A stretch of 64,000 bases of DNA from Gammaproteobacteria bacterium. Its GTDB lineage: Bacteria; Pseudomonadota; Gammaproteobacteria; DSM-16500. The stretch's first letter is position 1; every line of letters begins with the position of its first letter. The notes under the pieces were generated by a model that was not told the origin of the DNA, made no database searches, and worked only from the letters and a program-made list of their open reading frames with translations. The position numbers and the translations under genes were made by a program. The stretch covers positions 124,001-188,000 of the forward strand of contig JARLJO010000004.1 of assembly GCA_031291175.1 (NCBI GenBank). Direction: 5' to 3'. Shown here one piece after another: positions 18,190-26,290 of this stretch.

Positions 18190-18615
18190 ATGTTGCGAAC
18201 TAAAACGAGTGGGCAAGGCTTGATTGAAGTACTGATGACTTTGTTAATTATCGTCGGCAGCGTCCTCGCTCTGCTAAAGTTTCAAAATTATCTCGCCTAC
18301 AGCAATAGCTTAGCCTATCAACAAGCAACGGCAACTCAACTGGCCGTCAACCAAATTGAAACACTGCGGGACTATAGCGCCTTATCGGGAACCAATTCTT
18401 ATGCGAATATCGCGAGTGGCAATTCCACTATCACAAATTCTGGTGCAACCTTTACTGTGACCTGGACCGTGACACCTTTTACTAACCCGACTTATAAGAC
18501 ATTAGATGTTGTTGTGACTTGGACAGATCGTTATGGCGTTGCACAATCCAGACGATTAACTAGCATGGTTGCTCAAATTGATCCGAGTTATTCAGCGACC
18601 ATTATGGCTTTATAA
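18190..18615 (+). CDS. pilV: Minor pilin PilV
   Basis: 141 aa from ATG 18190, four bases after pilX; GGAGG at 18172-18176 is somewhat distant. Leader MLRTKTSGQG precedes LIEVLMTLLIIVGSVLALL, followed by the PilV-like ATQLAVNQIETLRDY segment. GspI-equivalent subunit of the tip complex. Last gene of the fimT-pilW-pilX-pilV operon, which is immediately followed by a hairpin repeat. Confidence 0.9.
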   Translation: MLRTKTSGQGLIEVLMTLLIIVGSVLALLKFQNYLAYSNSLAYQQATATQLAVNQIETLRDYSALSGTNSYANIASGNSTITNSGATFTVTWTVTPFTNPTYKTLDVVVTWTDRYGVAQSRRLTSMVAQIDPSYSATIMAL

Positions 18616-18628
18616 AAGGTAATGAAAG

Positions 18629-18688
18629 CACTTCAACGGAGTTGAAGTGAATTTAAAAAAAACGGGGTGACAGGGACCCCAGTCAATT
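18629..18688 (-). repeat. Composite hairpin repeat, copy B (inverted)
   Basis: Read on the minus strand it has the same order as copy A: TTGACTGGGGTCCCTG, CACCCCG, a T-run, then a hairpin (arms 18629-18637 and 18641-18649, 9 bp perfect, loop 3). Located 14 bp after pilV and just before the ribosome binding site of the DUF4124 gene. Confidence 0.7.
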
Positions 18689-18706
18689 TAAAAGGACAAC
18701 ACCAAA

Positions 18707-19273
18707 ATGAAAATACTACTATGGACCCTATTATTCTTTTCATTTTCATGCACAGCAGAAACCATCTATAAACAAACCGATAAAAACGGCAACATTGTTT
18801 ATACCGATACTCCTCAGCAGAATGCGCAAGCCGTGATTATACCGACTGATTCCACCGCCTCTATCTCAACGGTACCAACAACCATACCGTCACCGCCCAC
18901 CAAACCATCGGAGCCTGCATCTGCATCCACATCCACTAGCCCATCCAGCGCACCCGATGCACCAAGAGTGGCTTATACGACTTTTATTCTAGCGGCGCCC
19001 GCCGATCAAGAGACTTTCCAAAATCAGCGCTTAATTCCCATCAAAGTGATGATTGTGCCGGATTTGCAAAGCGGCGACAAAACGCAACTCTATCTGGATG
19101 GCAAGCCTTATGGCAGTCCAGCAGAAGGATCTGACCTGGCATTAAATAATGTCGATCGCGGATCTCATACCGTCTCCGTGGTCATATTAAGCAAAGATAA
19201 CACCATTTTAAAATCATCCAATTCCATTACGATCAATGTGCAATATGCAAGATTAGGGCCAGCAGTTCCGTAA
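18707..19273 (+). CDS. Secreted DUF4124-domain protein
   Basis: 188 aa. Sec signal peptide (~1-17), DUF4124 module at ~18-45 (IYKQTDKNGNIVYTDTPQQ), a Pro/Ser/Thr linker (~55-90), then a beta-rich Ig-like domain (~95-185, ending SSNSITINV). AAAGGA lies ~9 nt before the ATG. DUF4124 proteins are common beside minor-pilin and cell-envelope genes, but their biochemistry is not established. Position suggests a periplasmic accessory of the pilus system. Confidence 0.85.
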   Translation: MKILLWTLLFFSFSCTAETIYKQTDKNGNIVYTDTPQQNAQAVIIPTDSTASISTVPTTIPSPPTKPSEPASASTSTSPSSAPDAPRVAYTTFILAAPADQETFQNQRLIPIKVMIVPDLQSGDKTQLYLDGKPYGSPAEGSDLALNNVDRGSHTVSVVILSKDNTILKSSNSITINVQYARLGPAVP

Positions 19274-19402
19274 TAACGCATTTTAGTTAATTATGTTTAT
19301 CAGAAAATCAATGAAATTAACAATTGATGAAAAGCCATAGTATTTGTTCCAAAAGATGCACAAAATATTCTATACTGTTGCAAATCAAGAGGATGGGCTC
19401 AC

Positions 19403-19666
19403 ATGAAAATCGGATATGTGTTGATTGCTGCTACCTGCTTGGCAATATTAACAAGCTGCACCCCTAATGGATGCACCTATCCTACAGCGTGCTGGAAAGG
19501 TTATTTTCGTGAAACACCTTGCGGTACTTACATCCATTCTCCCTGCGAAAAAGTCTGTGATCGCTGCACTTTCAACGATCCCTCTTGTCAAGCTTGCTGG
19601 ACTTGCATGAAACAGGATGGTTGTGGTTATGGGACTAGTTGTTATGACATTGTTAATTGGAGATAA
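19403..19666 (+). CDS. Small Cys-rich lipoprotein
   Basis: 87 aa. Lipobox LTSC with Cys19, then a 68-residue tail with eleven further cysteines (CEKVCDRC, CQACWTCMK and others), about 17% Cys. The density suggests a disulfide-locked or metal-binding knot at the cell surface. No family recognised. A second protein of the same design, without obvious alignment beyond the plan, is at 34465-34704. A TATACT hexamer at 19371-19376 may be its -10. Confidence 0.75.
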   Translation: MKIGYVLIAATCLAILTSCTPNGCTYPTACWKGYFRETPCGTYIHSPCEKVCDRCTFNDPSCQACWTCMKQDGCGYGTSCYDIVNWR

Positions 19667-19681
19667 AATCACAAGCATAAA

Positions 19682-19797
19682 TTGACTGGGGTCCTGTCAG
19701 GACAGGATAACTTTTCCGTGCTCGCAAGCTCCGCGCGAAAAAGCCATCCTATCCTGCCACCCCGTTTTTTGTGTCACTTCCACTGTCGTGGAAGTGA
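19682..19797 (+). repeat. Composite hairpin repeat, copy C (with 55-bp insert)
   Basis: Same ends as copies A and B: TTGACTGGGGTCCTGTCAG at left, CACCCCG plus T-run, and a 10-bp hairpin (arms 19774-19783 and 19788-19797, loop TGTC). Between them is an extra internal stem (CAGGATA near 19704 pairing with TATCCTG near 19750) around a GC-rich GCTCGCAAGCTCCGCGCG segment. That internal stem resembles the element at 24272-24336. Confidence 0.65.
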
Positions 19798-19836
19798 ATA
19801 TAAATATTGGATGATTTTGATTAACTGGAATAATGT

Positions 19837-20667
19837 ATGTATCATGATTTTTACCAACTTAAAGAAAACCCCTTCAATGTCACCGCTGATCCTGATTTTT
19901 TCTTTTCAAGCAAATACCATCGCGAAGCCATCGCAAATCTTCAATACGGTATTCAACATCGGAAAGGCATTTTAGTTGTCACAGGGGAAGTCGGCACTGG
20001 CAAAACCACATTGTGTCGCAAATTATTGCGTCAATCTGATCGCAAAACCAAATTTGCCTTGATTTTAAATCCGAGCTTTTCAGAAGAACAATTACTGCGA
20101 ATGATTGTGCGTGATCTTGGTATTTGGACGCGTGAAAAAAATAAGTATGGCCTCATTGAAGTGCTGAATAAGTTTTTACTCAAACAATCCAACAAAGGCA
20201 ATAATGTCGTGGTAGTGATTGATGAGGCACAAAATCTTAGCGTGGATCAATTAGAACAAATACGCTTGCTGTCTAACCTTGAAACCGATAAAGAAAAATT
20301 ACTGCAGTTGATTTTGGTCGGCCAGCCTGAGCTAGATCATATGTTACAACTGCCACAACTGCGCCAGTTACGACAAAGAGTCGCCGTTTATTTTAAATTA
20401 AGCGCGCTTGACAAGCATGATGTTAAAAGTTACATCACGCACCGCTTAATCAAAACGGCAGCCAATCCTGATGCGATGCAATATATTTCGTTTTCAGATC
20501 AAGCGATTGAAATGATTTTTAAAGTAACCCAAGGTAGTCCGCGTTCGATTAATATTTTATGTGACAGAGCCCTGTTAGCAGGATTCATCGCAGAAACCTA
20601 TGTGATTGACGAGAATATTATTAAAAGTTGCGCCGATGAGGTAATGTACTGTGAGTATAATCTATAG
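19837..20667 (+). CDS. ExeA/GspA/MshM-type AAA ATPase
   Basis: 276 aa beginning MYHDFYQLKENPFNVTADP, the typical ExeA-family N-terminus. Walker A VTGEVGTGKTTLCRKLL near 47-60, Walker B VVVIDEAQNLS near 128, sensor region LRQRVAVYFKL. It stops after the ATPase module, without the C-terminal peptidoglycan-binding domain of Aeromonas ExeA, so it matches the short MshM-like class. With the overlapping GspB-like gene it probably helps insert the secretin (PilQ or a type II secretin) through peptidoglycan. Confidence 0.88.
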   Translation: MYHDFYQLKENPFNVTADPDFFFSSKYHREAIANLQYGIQHRKGILVVTGEVGTGKTTLCRKLLRQSDRKTKFALILNPSFSEEQLLRMIVRDLGIWTREKNKYGLIEVLNKFLLKQSNKGNNVVVVIDEAQNLSVDQLEQIRLLSNLETDKEKLLQLILVGQPELDHMLQLPQLRQLRQRVAVYFKLSALDKHDVKSYITHRLIKTAANPDAMQYISFSDQAIEMIFKVTQGSPRSINILCDRALLAGFIAETYVIDENIIKSCADEVMYCEYNL

Positions 20668-21085
20668 AGCTTTACAAAAGACCCAGAAGAACCGTGAAAA
20701 AAACTTATCCGCGCCGCTGCAAGAAAGGCAAACCTTAAGACCTAACTGGGCATTAACCAGCCTTATCGCTGTCAGTGCTGTTTTGGTGACCGTATTGGCG
20801 CTTAACTATTTGCCAGTGCTGAAGTCGCATTTAGCAACGACCGCCAAACCCGTTAAAGTACTCGCCGCACCCACCATGCAGATGGTCATCAATGAGGACA
20901 AATTCAAAAGTCAGTATGTCTTAAACGGCATTTTTCTTTCCGATAACACCAAAATTGCCATGATCAATAGCCAATATTTTCATGTGGGCGATGCAATTGA
21001 TGGTTTACGCATTGTGCATATTTGTGATAAAGATGTAAAACTGACAAACCAAAACCAAACTATCACTCTCGAAATACCCGTTTAA
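20651..21085 (+). CDS. GspB-domain (T2SSB) inner-membrane protein
   Basis: 144 aa from a GTG start overlapping the ATPase gene by 17 bp. N-terminal MSIIYRALQKTQKNRE, one membrane helix (~35-55), and a C-terminal T2SSB-like domain (~92-144: LNGIFLSDNTKIAMINSQYF, VGDAIDGLRIVHI). The ExeA-ExeB (GspA-GspB) pair assembles secretin in Aeromonas. Here it adjoins pilus genes, so PilQ is the likely client. That is inference from position. Confidence 0.85.
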   Translation: MSIIYRALQKTQKNREKNLSAPLQERQTLRPNWALTSLIAVSAVLVTVLALNYLPVLKSHLATTAKPVKVLAAPTMQMVINEDKFKSQYVLNGIFLSDNTKIAMINSQYFHVGDAIDGLRIVHICDKDVKLTNQNQTITLEIPV

Positions 21086-21286
21086 CCAGGTAGCAACACT
21101 AGATATAACAGGTGACTTAAGTGCAAAGACGCTCAACCATTGCTAAAGAAATTGCTGGAATACTGTGCATTAAGTTGCTGCTTTTATACGGCATTTGGTA
21201 TTTCTGCTTTTCCAAACCTTTGGCAAAAAATACAATGTCTTCTAACACTGCGTTTCATATTTTCAATCTCCATCTGGACACTCCCC

Positions 21287-22828
21287 ATGATTAATTTTGA
21301 TGTAGTTCAAATTTCACGCGCTCAATTTGGCTTAACTGCCTTGTATCACTTTCTTTTTGTACCCCTGACCATCGGCATGTCTATCATGCTTGGCATCATG
21401 GAAACCATCTATGTGATGACGGACAAAAAGATCTGGCGTGATATGACAAAATTCTGGGGCACCCTGTTTGGTATCAATTTTGCCATGGGCGTTGCAACAG
21501 GTATTACCATGGAATTTCAATTTGGTACTAATTGGGCATACTACTCACACTATGTAGGCGATGTCTTTGGCGTACCACTGGCTATCGAAGGTTTGATGGC
21601 ATTTTTTCTGGAAGGCACGTTCATCGGGCTCTTCTTTTTTGGTTGGGATAAATTATCCAAAGCACAGCATCTCATCGTCACCTGGCTGGTGGCTTTAGGT
21701 TCAAACTTGTCAGCGCTATGGATTTTGATTGCCAATGGATGGATGCAGCATCCTGTGGGTGCAGCATTTAATTTTCAAACCATGCGGATGGAAGTGACTG
21801 ATTTCGCGGCGGTACTCTTTAATCCTGTTGCGCAAGCCAAATTTGTTCACACAGTCAGTGCGGGCTATGTCACAGGGTCATTGTTTATCTTATCCATTAG
21901 TGCTTTTTATTTATTACGCAATCGCAATGTGGAATTAGCCAAACGATCCATGGCAGTCGCTGCGGCCTTTGGACTGGCTTCTGCCTTGTCAGTCGTTGTG
22001 CTCGGTGATGAAAGTGGCTATCTAGCCAATTCGCACCAACGCATGAAAATTGCTGCGATTGAAGGTATGTGGGAAACAGAACCCGCACCCGCCGGATTTA
22101 ATATCATTGGGTTTCCAGATCAAAATGCGCATGTCACACGCGGCACGCTTAAAATTCCGTATGCCCTGGGCTTAATTGCCACGCGCTCCCTCAACACACC
22201 GGTTCTTGGCATCAATGATCTAGTTAAGCTTACCGAAGCTGATATTGCCAAAGGCATACAAGCTTATGGCGCCTTACAAATTCTCACCACCAATCCCAAG
22301 GATGCCGATTCACTCGCCACACTCAATCAATATTCAGGTTATTTGGGCTACGGCTTGCTACTAAAACGCTATACGGAAAAGGTAACGGATGCGACGCCAG
22401 AACAAATTCAATCAGCCGCCTGGGACACTGTGCCTAAAGTATCGCTCTTATTTTGGAGCTTTAGAATGATGGTGGCTTGTGGCTTCTTCTTTATCGCTTT
22501 ATTTCTGACGGCTGTCGTATTGACATCTCGACAACGAATCAATCAGCGATGGTTTTTATGGATCGCTTTTTTAAGCTTTCCATTGCCTTGGCTTGCAGCA
22601 GAGCTAGGCTGGGTCGTCGCCGAAGTTGGCAGACAACCTTGGGTAATTGAGGGAATGCTACCTACCTTTTTAGGCGTCTCATCCACCAGTTTGTCGGATG
22701 TTTACACGAGCATTGCTGGCTTTATTTTACTTTATTCATCGCTGGCCGTGGTTGAAGTGTTTCTCATGGTGAAATACATCCGCCTAGGACCTGAATACAT
22801 GCAAAACACCCAAGGAATGAAACTATGA
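21287..22828 (+). CDS. cydA: Cytochrome bd oxidase subunit I, CydA
   Basis: 513 aa from ATG 21287, matching E. coli CydA (522 aa). The open frame extends 49 codons upstream, but that extension has no family match. Haem ligands visible: His21 (LTALYHFLFVP), His188 (KFVHTVSAG) and Met394/395 (WSFRMMVACG). The GWMQHPVG and GRQPWVIEG quinol-site motifs are intact. High-affinity terminal quinol oxidase for microaerobic respiration in the inner membrane. Overlaps cydB by 4 bp. Confidence 0.95.
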   Translation: MINFDVVQISRAQFGLTALYHFLFVPLTIGMSIMLGIMETIYVMTDKKIWRDMTKFWGTLFGINFAMGVATGITMEFQFGTNWAYYSHYVGDVFGVPLAIEGLMAFFLEGTFIGLFFFGWDKLSKAQHLIVTWLVALGSNLSALWILIANGWMQHPVGAAFNFQTMRMEVTDFAAVLFNPVAQAKFVHTVSAGYVTGSLFILSISAFYLLRNRNVELAKRSMAVAAAFGLASALSVVVLGDESGYLANSHQRMKIAAIEGMWETEPAPAGFNIIGFPDQNAHVTRGTLKIPYALGLIATRSLNTPVLGINDLVKLTEADIAKGIQAYGALQILTTNPKDADSLATLNQYSGYLGYGLLLKRYTEKVTDATPEQIQSAAWDTVPKVSLLFWSFRMMVACGFFFIALFLTAVVLTSRQRINQRWFLWIAFLSFPLPWLAAELGWVVAEVGRQPWVIEGMLPTFLGVSSTSLSDVYTSIAGFILLYSSLAVVEVFLMVKYIRLGPEYMQNTQGMKL

Positions 22829-23973
22829 ATTTACCAATCGATTATGTGACACTGCGTGTTATCTGGTGGGTCTTACTGGGTTTGCTTTTGATTGGCTTTG
22901 CGGTAATGGACGGCTTTGATCTTGGTATTGGTATTTTACTGCATCGTGTTGCACGCACGAATGAAGAACGCCGCGTTGTCTTAAATACCGTAGGCCCGGT
23001 CTGGGAAGGCAATCAAATTTGGTTAGTTTTAGGTGGTGGCGCGATTTTTGCAGCTTGGCCTGAAATTTATGCGGTCTCATTTTCCGGTTTTTATTTTGCC
23101 ATACTGCTGGTATTGCTCGCATTAATCTTGCGCCCGGTGGGTTTTAAATACCGCAGCAAAATTGACAATACCATGTGGCGTTCGGTTTGGGATTTTTGTC
23201 TGTTTGTCAGTGGATTTGTGCCCGCGTTGGTTTTTGGCATTGCGGTAGGCAATGTGCTGGAAGGTGTTCCTTTTCATTATGATGAGACACTTCGTTCTTT
23301 TTACAGTGGAACTTTCTGGGGATTACTCAATCCTTTTGCGATACTGTGTGGGCTGGTGAGTGTTGCGATGCTAGCCATGCATGGCGCGGCCTTTCTTACC
23401 ATCAAAACCACCGACATTATTCAGCAACGTGCGAGAACTTATGTACGCTTATTTGCATGCATTACCATCGTGCTGTTTAGTGTGGCTGGAGCATGGGTTG
23501 CCATGCGTCTAGCCGGATATGTTTCAACCGACACACTCGTGCTAGATGCGCCATCCAATCCTTTACATAAAACCGTTGTGCTGCAGGTGGGTGCGTGGTT
23601 GCTCAATTACTCTCGCTATCCGCTCACCATGGCAGCGCCATTGTGTGGGTACCTCGGCGCCATTTTCACCATTTTATTGGCAGGATTGCGTTTGCCAAAA
23701 TTAACCTGGTTAATGAGCGCTATTTCCATTGCGGGCATCATTACGACGGTTGGCATCAGTATGTTTCCATTCATACTGCCTTCTTCTACCGACCCCAATA
23801 GCAGTTTACTCGTTTGGGATGCGTCATCGAGTCATCTCACTTTACTTATCATGCTGATTGCAACGATGATTTTTTTACCGCTTATTATTGTATATACCAG
23901 TTGGGTCTACTATGTTTTACGCGGCAAAGTCACCAGCAGCTATATTAACCAGAATCAAAACAGTCTTTATTAG
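22825..23973 (+). CDS. cydB: Cytochrome bd oxidase subunit II, CydB
   Basis: 382 aa, start ATGA-coupled to cydA. About eight to nine membrane helices; characteristic VMDGFDLGIGIL near the N-terminus and WEGNQIWLVLGGGAIFAAWP. It forms the CydAB heterodimer. Followed 10 bp later by cydX, giving the E. coli-type cydABX order. No cydDC transporter genes in the window. Confidence 0.96.
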   Translation: MNLPIDYVTLRVIWWVLLGLLLIGFAVMDGFDLGIGILLHRVARTNEERRVVLNTVGPVWEGNQIWLVLGGGAIFAAWPEIYAVSFSGFYFAILLVLLALILRPVGFKYRSKIDNTMWRSVWDFCLFVSGFVPALVFGIAVGNVLEGVPFHYDETLRSFYSGTFWGLLNPFAILCGLVSVAMLAMHGAAFLTIKTTDIIQQRARTYVRLFACITIVLFSVAGAWVAMRLAGYVSTDTLVLDAPSNPLHKTVVLQVGAWLLNYSRYPLTMAAPLCGYLGAIFTILLAGLRLPKLTWLMSAISIAGIITTVGISMFPFILPSSTDPNSSLLVWDASSSHLTLLIMLIATMIFLPLIIVYTSWVYYVLRGKVTSSYINQNQNSLY

Positions 23974-23983
23974 AGGTAAAACG

Positions 23984-24106
23984 ATGTGGTATTTTTCTTG
24001 GATTTTAGGCACGGCTTTTGCCTGCTCGCTCGCGGTATTATATGGATTATGGTTTGAGCTTAAAACTTACCCGTTGGAATCCAAGGAAAATACACCGCCC
24101 ATTTAA
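23984..24106 (+). CDS. cydX: Cytochrome bd small subunit CydX
   Basis: 40 aa. Start MWYFSWILGTAFACSLAVLY is the CydX signature (a single helix, W-rich start, then ExxxxP-like polar tail). AGAGGT lies ~8 nt before the ATG. CydX stabilises the haem groups of CydAB. Only 10 bp after cydB, so co-transcribed. Confidence 0.9.
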   Translation: MWYFSWILGTAFACSLAVLYGLWFELKTYPLESKENTPPI

Positions 24107-24148
24107 ATAAAGCGCTGCTTCAGGGGTCAAACCTGGTTCGAGAGTTTT

Positions 24149-24180
24149 CTGGATACCGTGGACAAGCCACGGTACGTAGG
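24149..24180 (+). repeat. TACCGTGG-acaag-CCACGGTA hairpin repeat, copy 1
   Basis: 32 bp identical to 31069-31100. Core is an 8-bp perfect inverted repeat with loop ACAAG, followed by CGTAGG. Sits in the gap after cydX. Confidence 0.75.
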
Positions 24181-24196
24181 AGGGGCGGAGTTACGT

Positions 24197-24256
24197 AGGG
24201 GTTCGCGGACTAAGCCCCCCACAAAAAGCGTGGGGGTCTTAGTCCGTGCTACGTAG
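24197..24256 (+). repeat. GCGGACTAAG...CTTAGTCCG palindromic element, copy 1
   Basis: About 60-bp imperfect palindrome: CGCGGACTAAG then CCCCCCAC, a short A-rich loop, GTGGGGGTC, then TTAGTCCGTGCTACG. Near-identical elements lie at 36683-36737 (opposite orientation) and 36848-36903. Confidence 0.75.
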
Positions 24257-24271
24257 GAATTTGAATGATAT

Positions 24272-24336
24272 GGACAGGGTTAGATTCATTTTTTTGTGAG
24301 CGCTTGGTAGCGCGCAAAAAGTAACCCTGCTCTGCC
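24272..24336 (+). repeat. CAGGGTTA...TAACCCTG stem element
   Basis: GGACAGGGTTA at left and TAACCCTGCTCTGCC at right bracket a T-run and a GTGAGCGC...GCGCGC segment. The layout matches the internal insert of copy C at ~19700-19757. Directly upstream of the menI-like gene. Confidence 0.5.
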
Positions 24337-24378
24337 TCTCTGTTTTTTTAAAAATTATTTAGAGAATGGATAGGACAA

Positions 24379-24813
24379 ATGACCATTTGGCAGCGCGATA
24401 TGACGCTTGAAATGCTAACCAACCGTAACAGCAATACGATGTCGAATTTTTTAGACATTGAATTCATGGAAATTGGGGCAGATTTTTTAGTGGCGCGCAT
24501 GCCGGTGAATCAAAAAACCCGTCAACCCGTTGGCATCATGCATGGTGGTGCCTCTTGCGTGCTGGCGGAAACGGTCGGTAGCACAGCTGCCAATTGCGCC
24601 GTGGATGCAAAACAATTTTATTGTGTTGGTTTGGACATTAACACCAATCACATTCGCTCTATCCGTGAAGGCTATGTGATTGCCACAGCAAAGCCTTATC
24701 ATCTGGGTCGAACCACGCAAGTCTGGGGCATTGAAATTGTCAATGAACAAAAACAGATGATATCCATCAATCGCTTAACCATGGCTGTTTTAAAAAGAGA
24801 AAAAAGTGAATGA
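24379..24813 (+). CDS. menI: Hotdog-fold acyl-CoA thioesterase, MenI/YdiI-like
   Basis: 144 aa, close in plan to E. coli YdiI/MenI: FLDIEFMEIG, MPVNQKTRQPVGIMHGGASC (HGG catalytic loop), VLAETVGSTAA with the active-site Glu, GLDINTNHIRS and LGRTTQVWGIEI. MenI hydrolyses 1,4-dihydroxy-2-naphthoyl-CoA in menaquinone synthesis; related family members act on other acyl-CoAs. No men genes are nearby, so the exact substrate is uncertain. Probably monocistronic. A ribosome binding site TAGGA precedes the ATG. Confidence 0.85.
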   Translation: MTIWQRDMTLEMLTNRNSNTMSNFLDIEFMEIGADFLVARMPVNQKTRQPVGIMHGGASCVLAETVGSTAANCAVDAKQFYCVGLDINTNHIRSIREGYVIATAKPYHLGRTTQVWGIEIVNEQKQMISINRLTMAVLKREKSE

Positions 24814-25032
24814 ACGCCAACTGATGTGAGAGCCAATTCAAAAAAATAAAATCAATTTGTCGAAGTTTTTTCATTATTTATCGACAGATTTGAACTGGGC
24901 TGGGTATGTTTTGCCCTTTATTTTAGATAGTGGAGATTTATTCCCGCGAAATAGTTTTTTTTTAGAGAAGTGTCATTTCTGCTTCATTTTGCTTTATACT
25001 AGTTCAACATTTTAATAGTAGAGTATCGATCC
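24814..25032 (+). other. Non-coding gap with probable promoter for the GHKL gene
   Basis: AT-rich, 219 bp. TATACT at 24995-25000 is a plausible -10 for the gene starting at 25033; I see no good -35. Nothing else recognised. Confidence 0.4.
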
Positions 25033-26235
25033 ATGCGCTCATCTCTATCTTATCCTTGTCTTATTAGCGAAGTGCGCGAATTCAATATTCCTCCACGCAT
25101 TGCGCTTTTAAAAGATTTAATCACGCTAAGCGAGATAAAAACTTATCTCGCCGCTAATGCCAAAATGCTCACCGCTGAATTGGCATCCCTGAAAAAGTAT
25201 CTCGATCAATTGAGTGAACCTGAGCTTGAAAAATCATTTACCCGTTTTACGCTTGATGATATTAATGAAGAGAATGCGGCTAAAGCTCACGCTAATCATA
25301 CGTCTTATATTCCGCTTGAAGTAAAAGACGAAACGATAGACCAGGTCAAAACAGCCATTGCAACCGATAAGCCATTAGAATTAAAAACGCTTTCTGACAT
25401 TAGCATACAGCTGTTTTTCGCAAGATACGATATTCAACTCCCAGAAGATCTACCCGACACCATTATGCTTTCAGCATCTTATTGGGCTTTAAAACAAAAC
25501 TTTTATGAATTAGTAAAGAATTCGTTTGATGCCGATGCCAGCAAATTTTATCTGCATTTTCATAGCGATACTATCCAAGTTGAAATCGTCGTTGCCGATA
25601 AACAGAAAGGACTGGGCTTTCGTGAAGGCACTTTTCAACAACATTTTGAAAAACTTTCTGCCATTGATTACCGAACTATTATGGGCGAACGACACGCAGT
25701 TACTTCAAGCAAGACACAACGTTTATCCTTAGGCGGCAGAGGAAAAGGCTTAGCGATTATTGATACGGTTTTACAAAAGCATAGGGGCAAGCTCGTTTTA
25801 GAACACACGGCGGAACATCCGGCAATATTAAGATTAATCTCGCCTGTTGCTTCCATCACAGCGACACCGATGAGTAAATATTTACACTTGAATACAAGCT
25901 CACCCGCAGCCAGTACATCAGCATCCAGTTTCGCGTCACCCGCATCAATGGCGACAACGGCCACCCCGACAAGCGGAACACCGCTTTCACCCATGATGTT
26001 AACCAGCACCTCAAATTCGCCCTTGTTCAGTCCAAGTAGCGGTGATTCAATGCTGTCTTCTTATCTGATCGACACACCGCAATCGCAACATTCATCAGAC
26101 TCTTATCTCAATTCGCCACCATCCACTGATGCCTCACAACGCAGTTTGCTTTCATTTTTCCGAAGGCTCACCATTGATGTCGTTGCAGAAGAAAGCGAAG
26201 ATCTGGCGGCTCAGCATACCCCAAATCGCCATTAA
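25033..26235 (+). CDS. Orphan GHKL (Bergerat-fold) ATPase protein with disordered tail
   Basis: 400 aa, no signal peptide or membrane helix. Residues ~1-110 are mostly helical. A GHKL module spans ~120-270: motif I YELVKNSFDADASKF (Glu159, Asn163, as in MORC/Hsp90/MutL-type ATPases), a weak motif II (ADKQKGLGF near 188-196), and a lid/G-box SLGGRGKGLAIIDTVLQKH near 232-250. There is no HisKA helix or phospho-His, so it is not an ordinary sensor kinase. Residues ~275-375 are Ser/Thr/Pro/Ala low complexity. Monocistronic, flanked by unrelated genes. Candidate host-directed or regulatory ATPase; function unknown. Confidence 0.72.
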   Translation: MRSSLSYPCLISEVREFNIPPRIALLKDLITLSEIKTYLAANAKMLTAELASLKKYLDQLSEPELEKSFTRFTLDDINEENAAKAHANHTSYIPLEVKDETIDQVKTAIATDKPLELKTLSDISIQLFFARYDIQLPEDLPDTIMLSASYWALKQNFYELVKNSFDADASKFYLHFHSDTIQVEIVVADKQKGLGFREGTFQQHFEKLSAIDYRTIMGERHAVTSSKTQRLSLGGRGKGLAIIDTVLQKHRGKLVLEHTAEHPAILRLISPVASITATPMSKYLHLNTSSPAASTSASSFASPASMATTATPTSGTPLSPMMLTSTSNSPLFSPSSGDSMLSSYLIDTPQSQHSSDSYLNSPPSTDASQRSLLSFFRRLTIDVVAEESEDLAAQHTPNRH

Positions 26236-26252
26236 TAATATGACAAAAAGTT

Positions 26253-26261
26253 TGTTATAAT
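26253..26261 (+). promoter_or_regulatory. Extended -10 promoter (TGtTATAAT)
   Basis: Perfect TGnTATAAT 29 nt upstream of the ATG at 26291 of the second minor-pilin operon; no convincing -35, as is common for extended -10 promoters. The same form occurs at 31297 and 34383. Confidence 0.6.
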
Positions 26262-26290
26262 TGCCTTTCTTGTCATGGACGCATCGAGTT

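Noticed and set aside
19682-19975. 97-aa frame before the ExeA-like gene
   Set aside because: Consists of repeat copy C and an out-of-frame piece of the ATPase gene.
21140-21286. 49-codon N-terminal extension of CydA
   Set aside because: No similarity to CydA and no ribosome binding site; the internal ATG at 21287 gives the conserved N-terminus.
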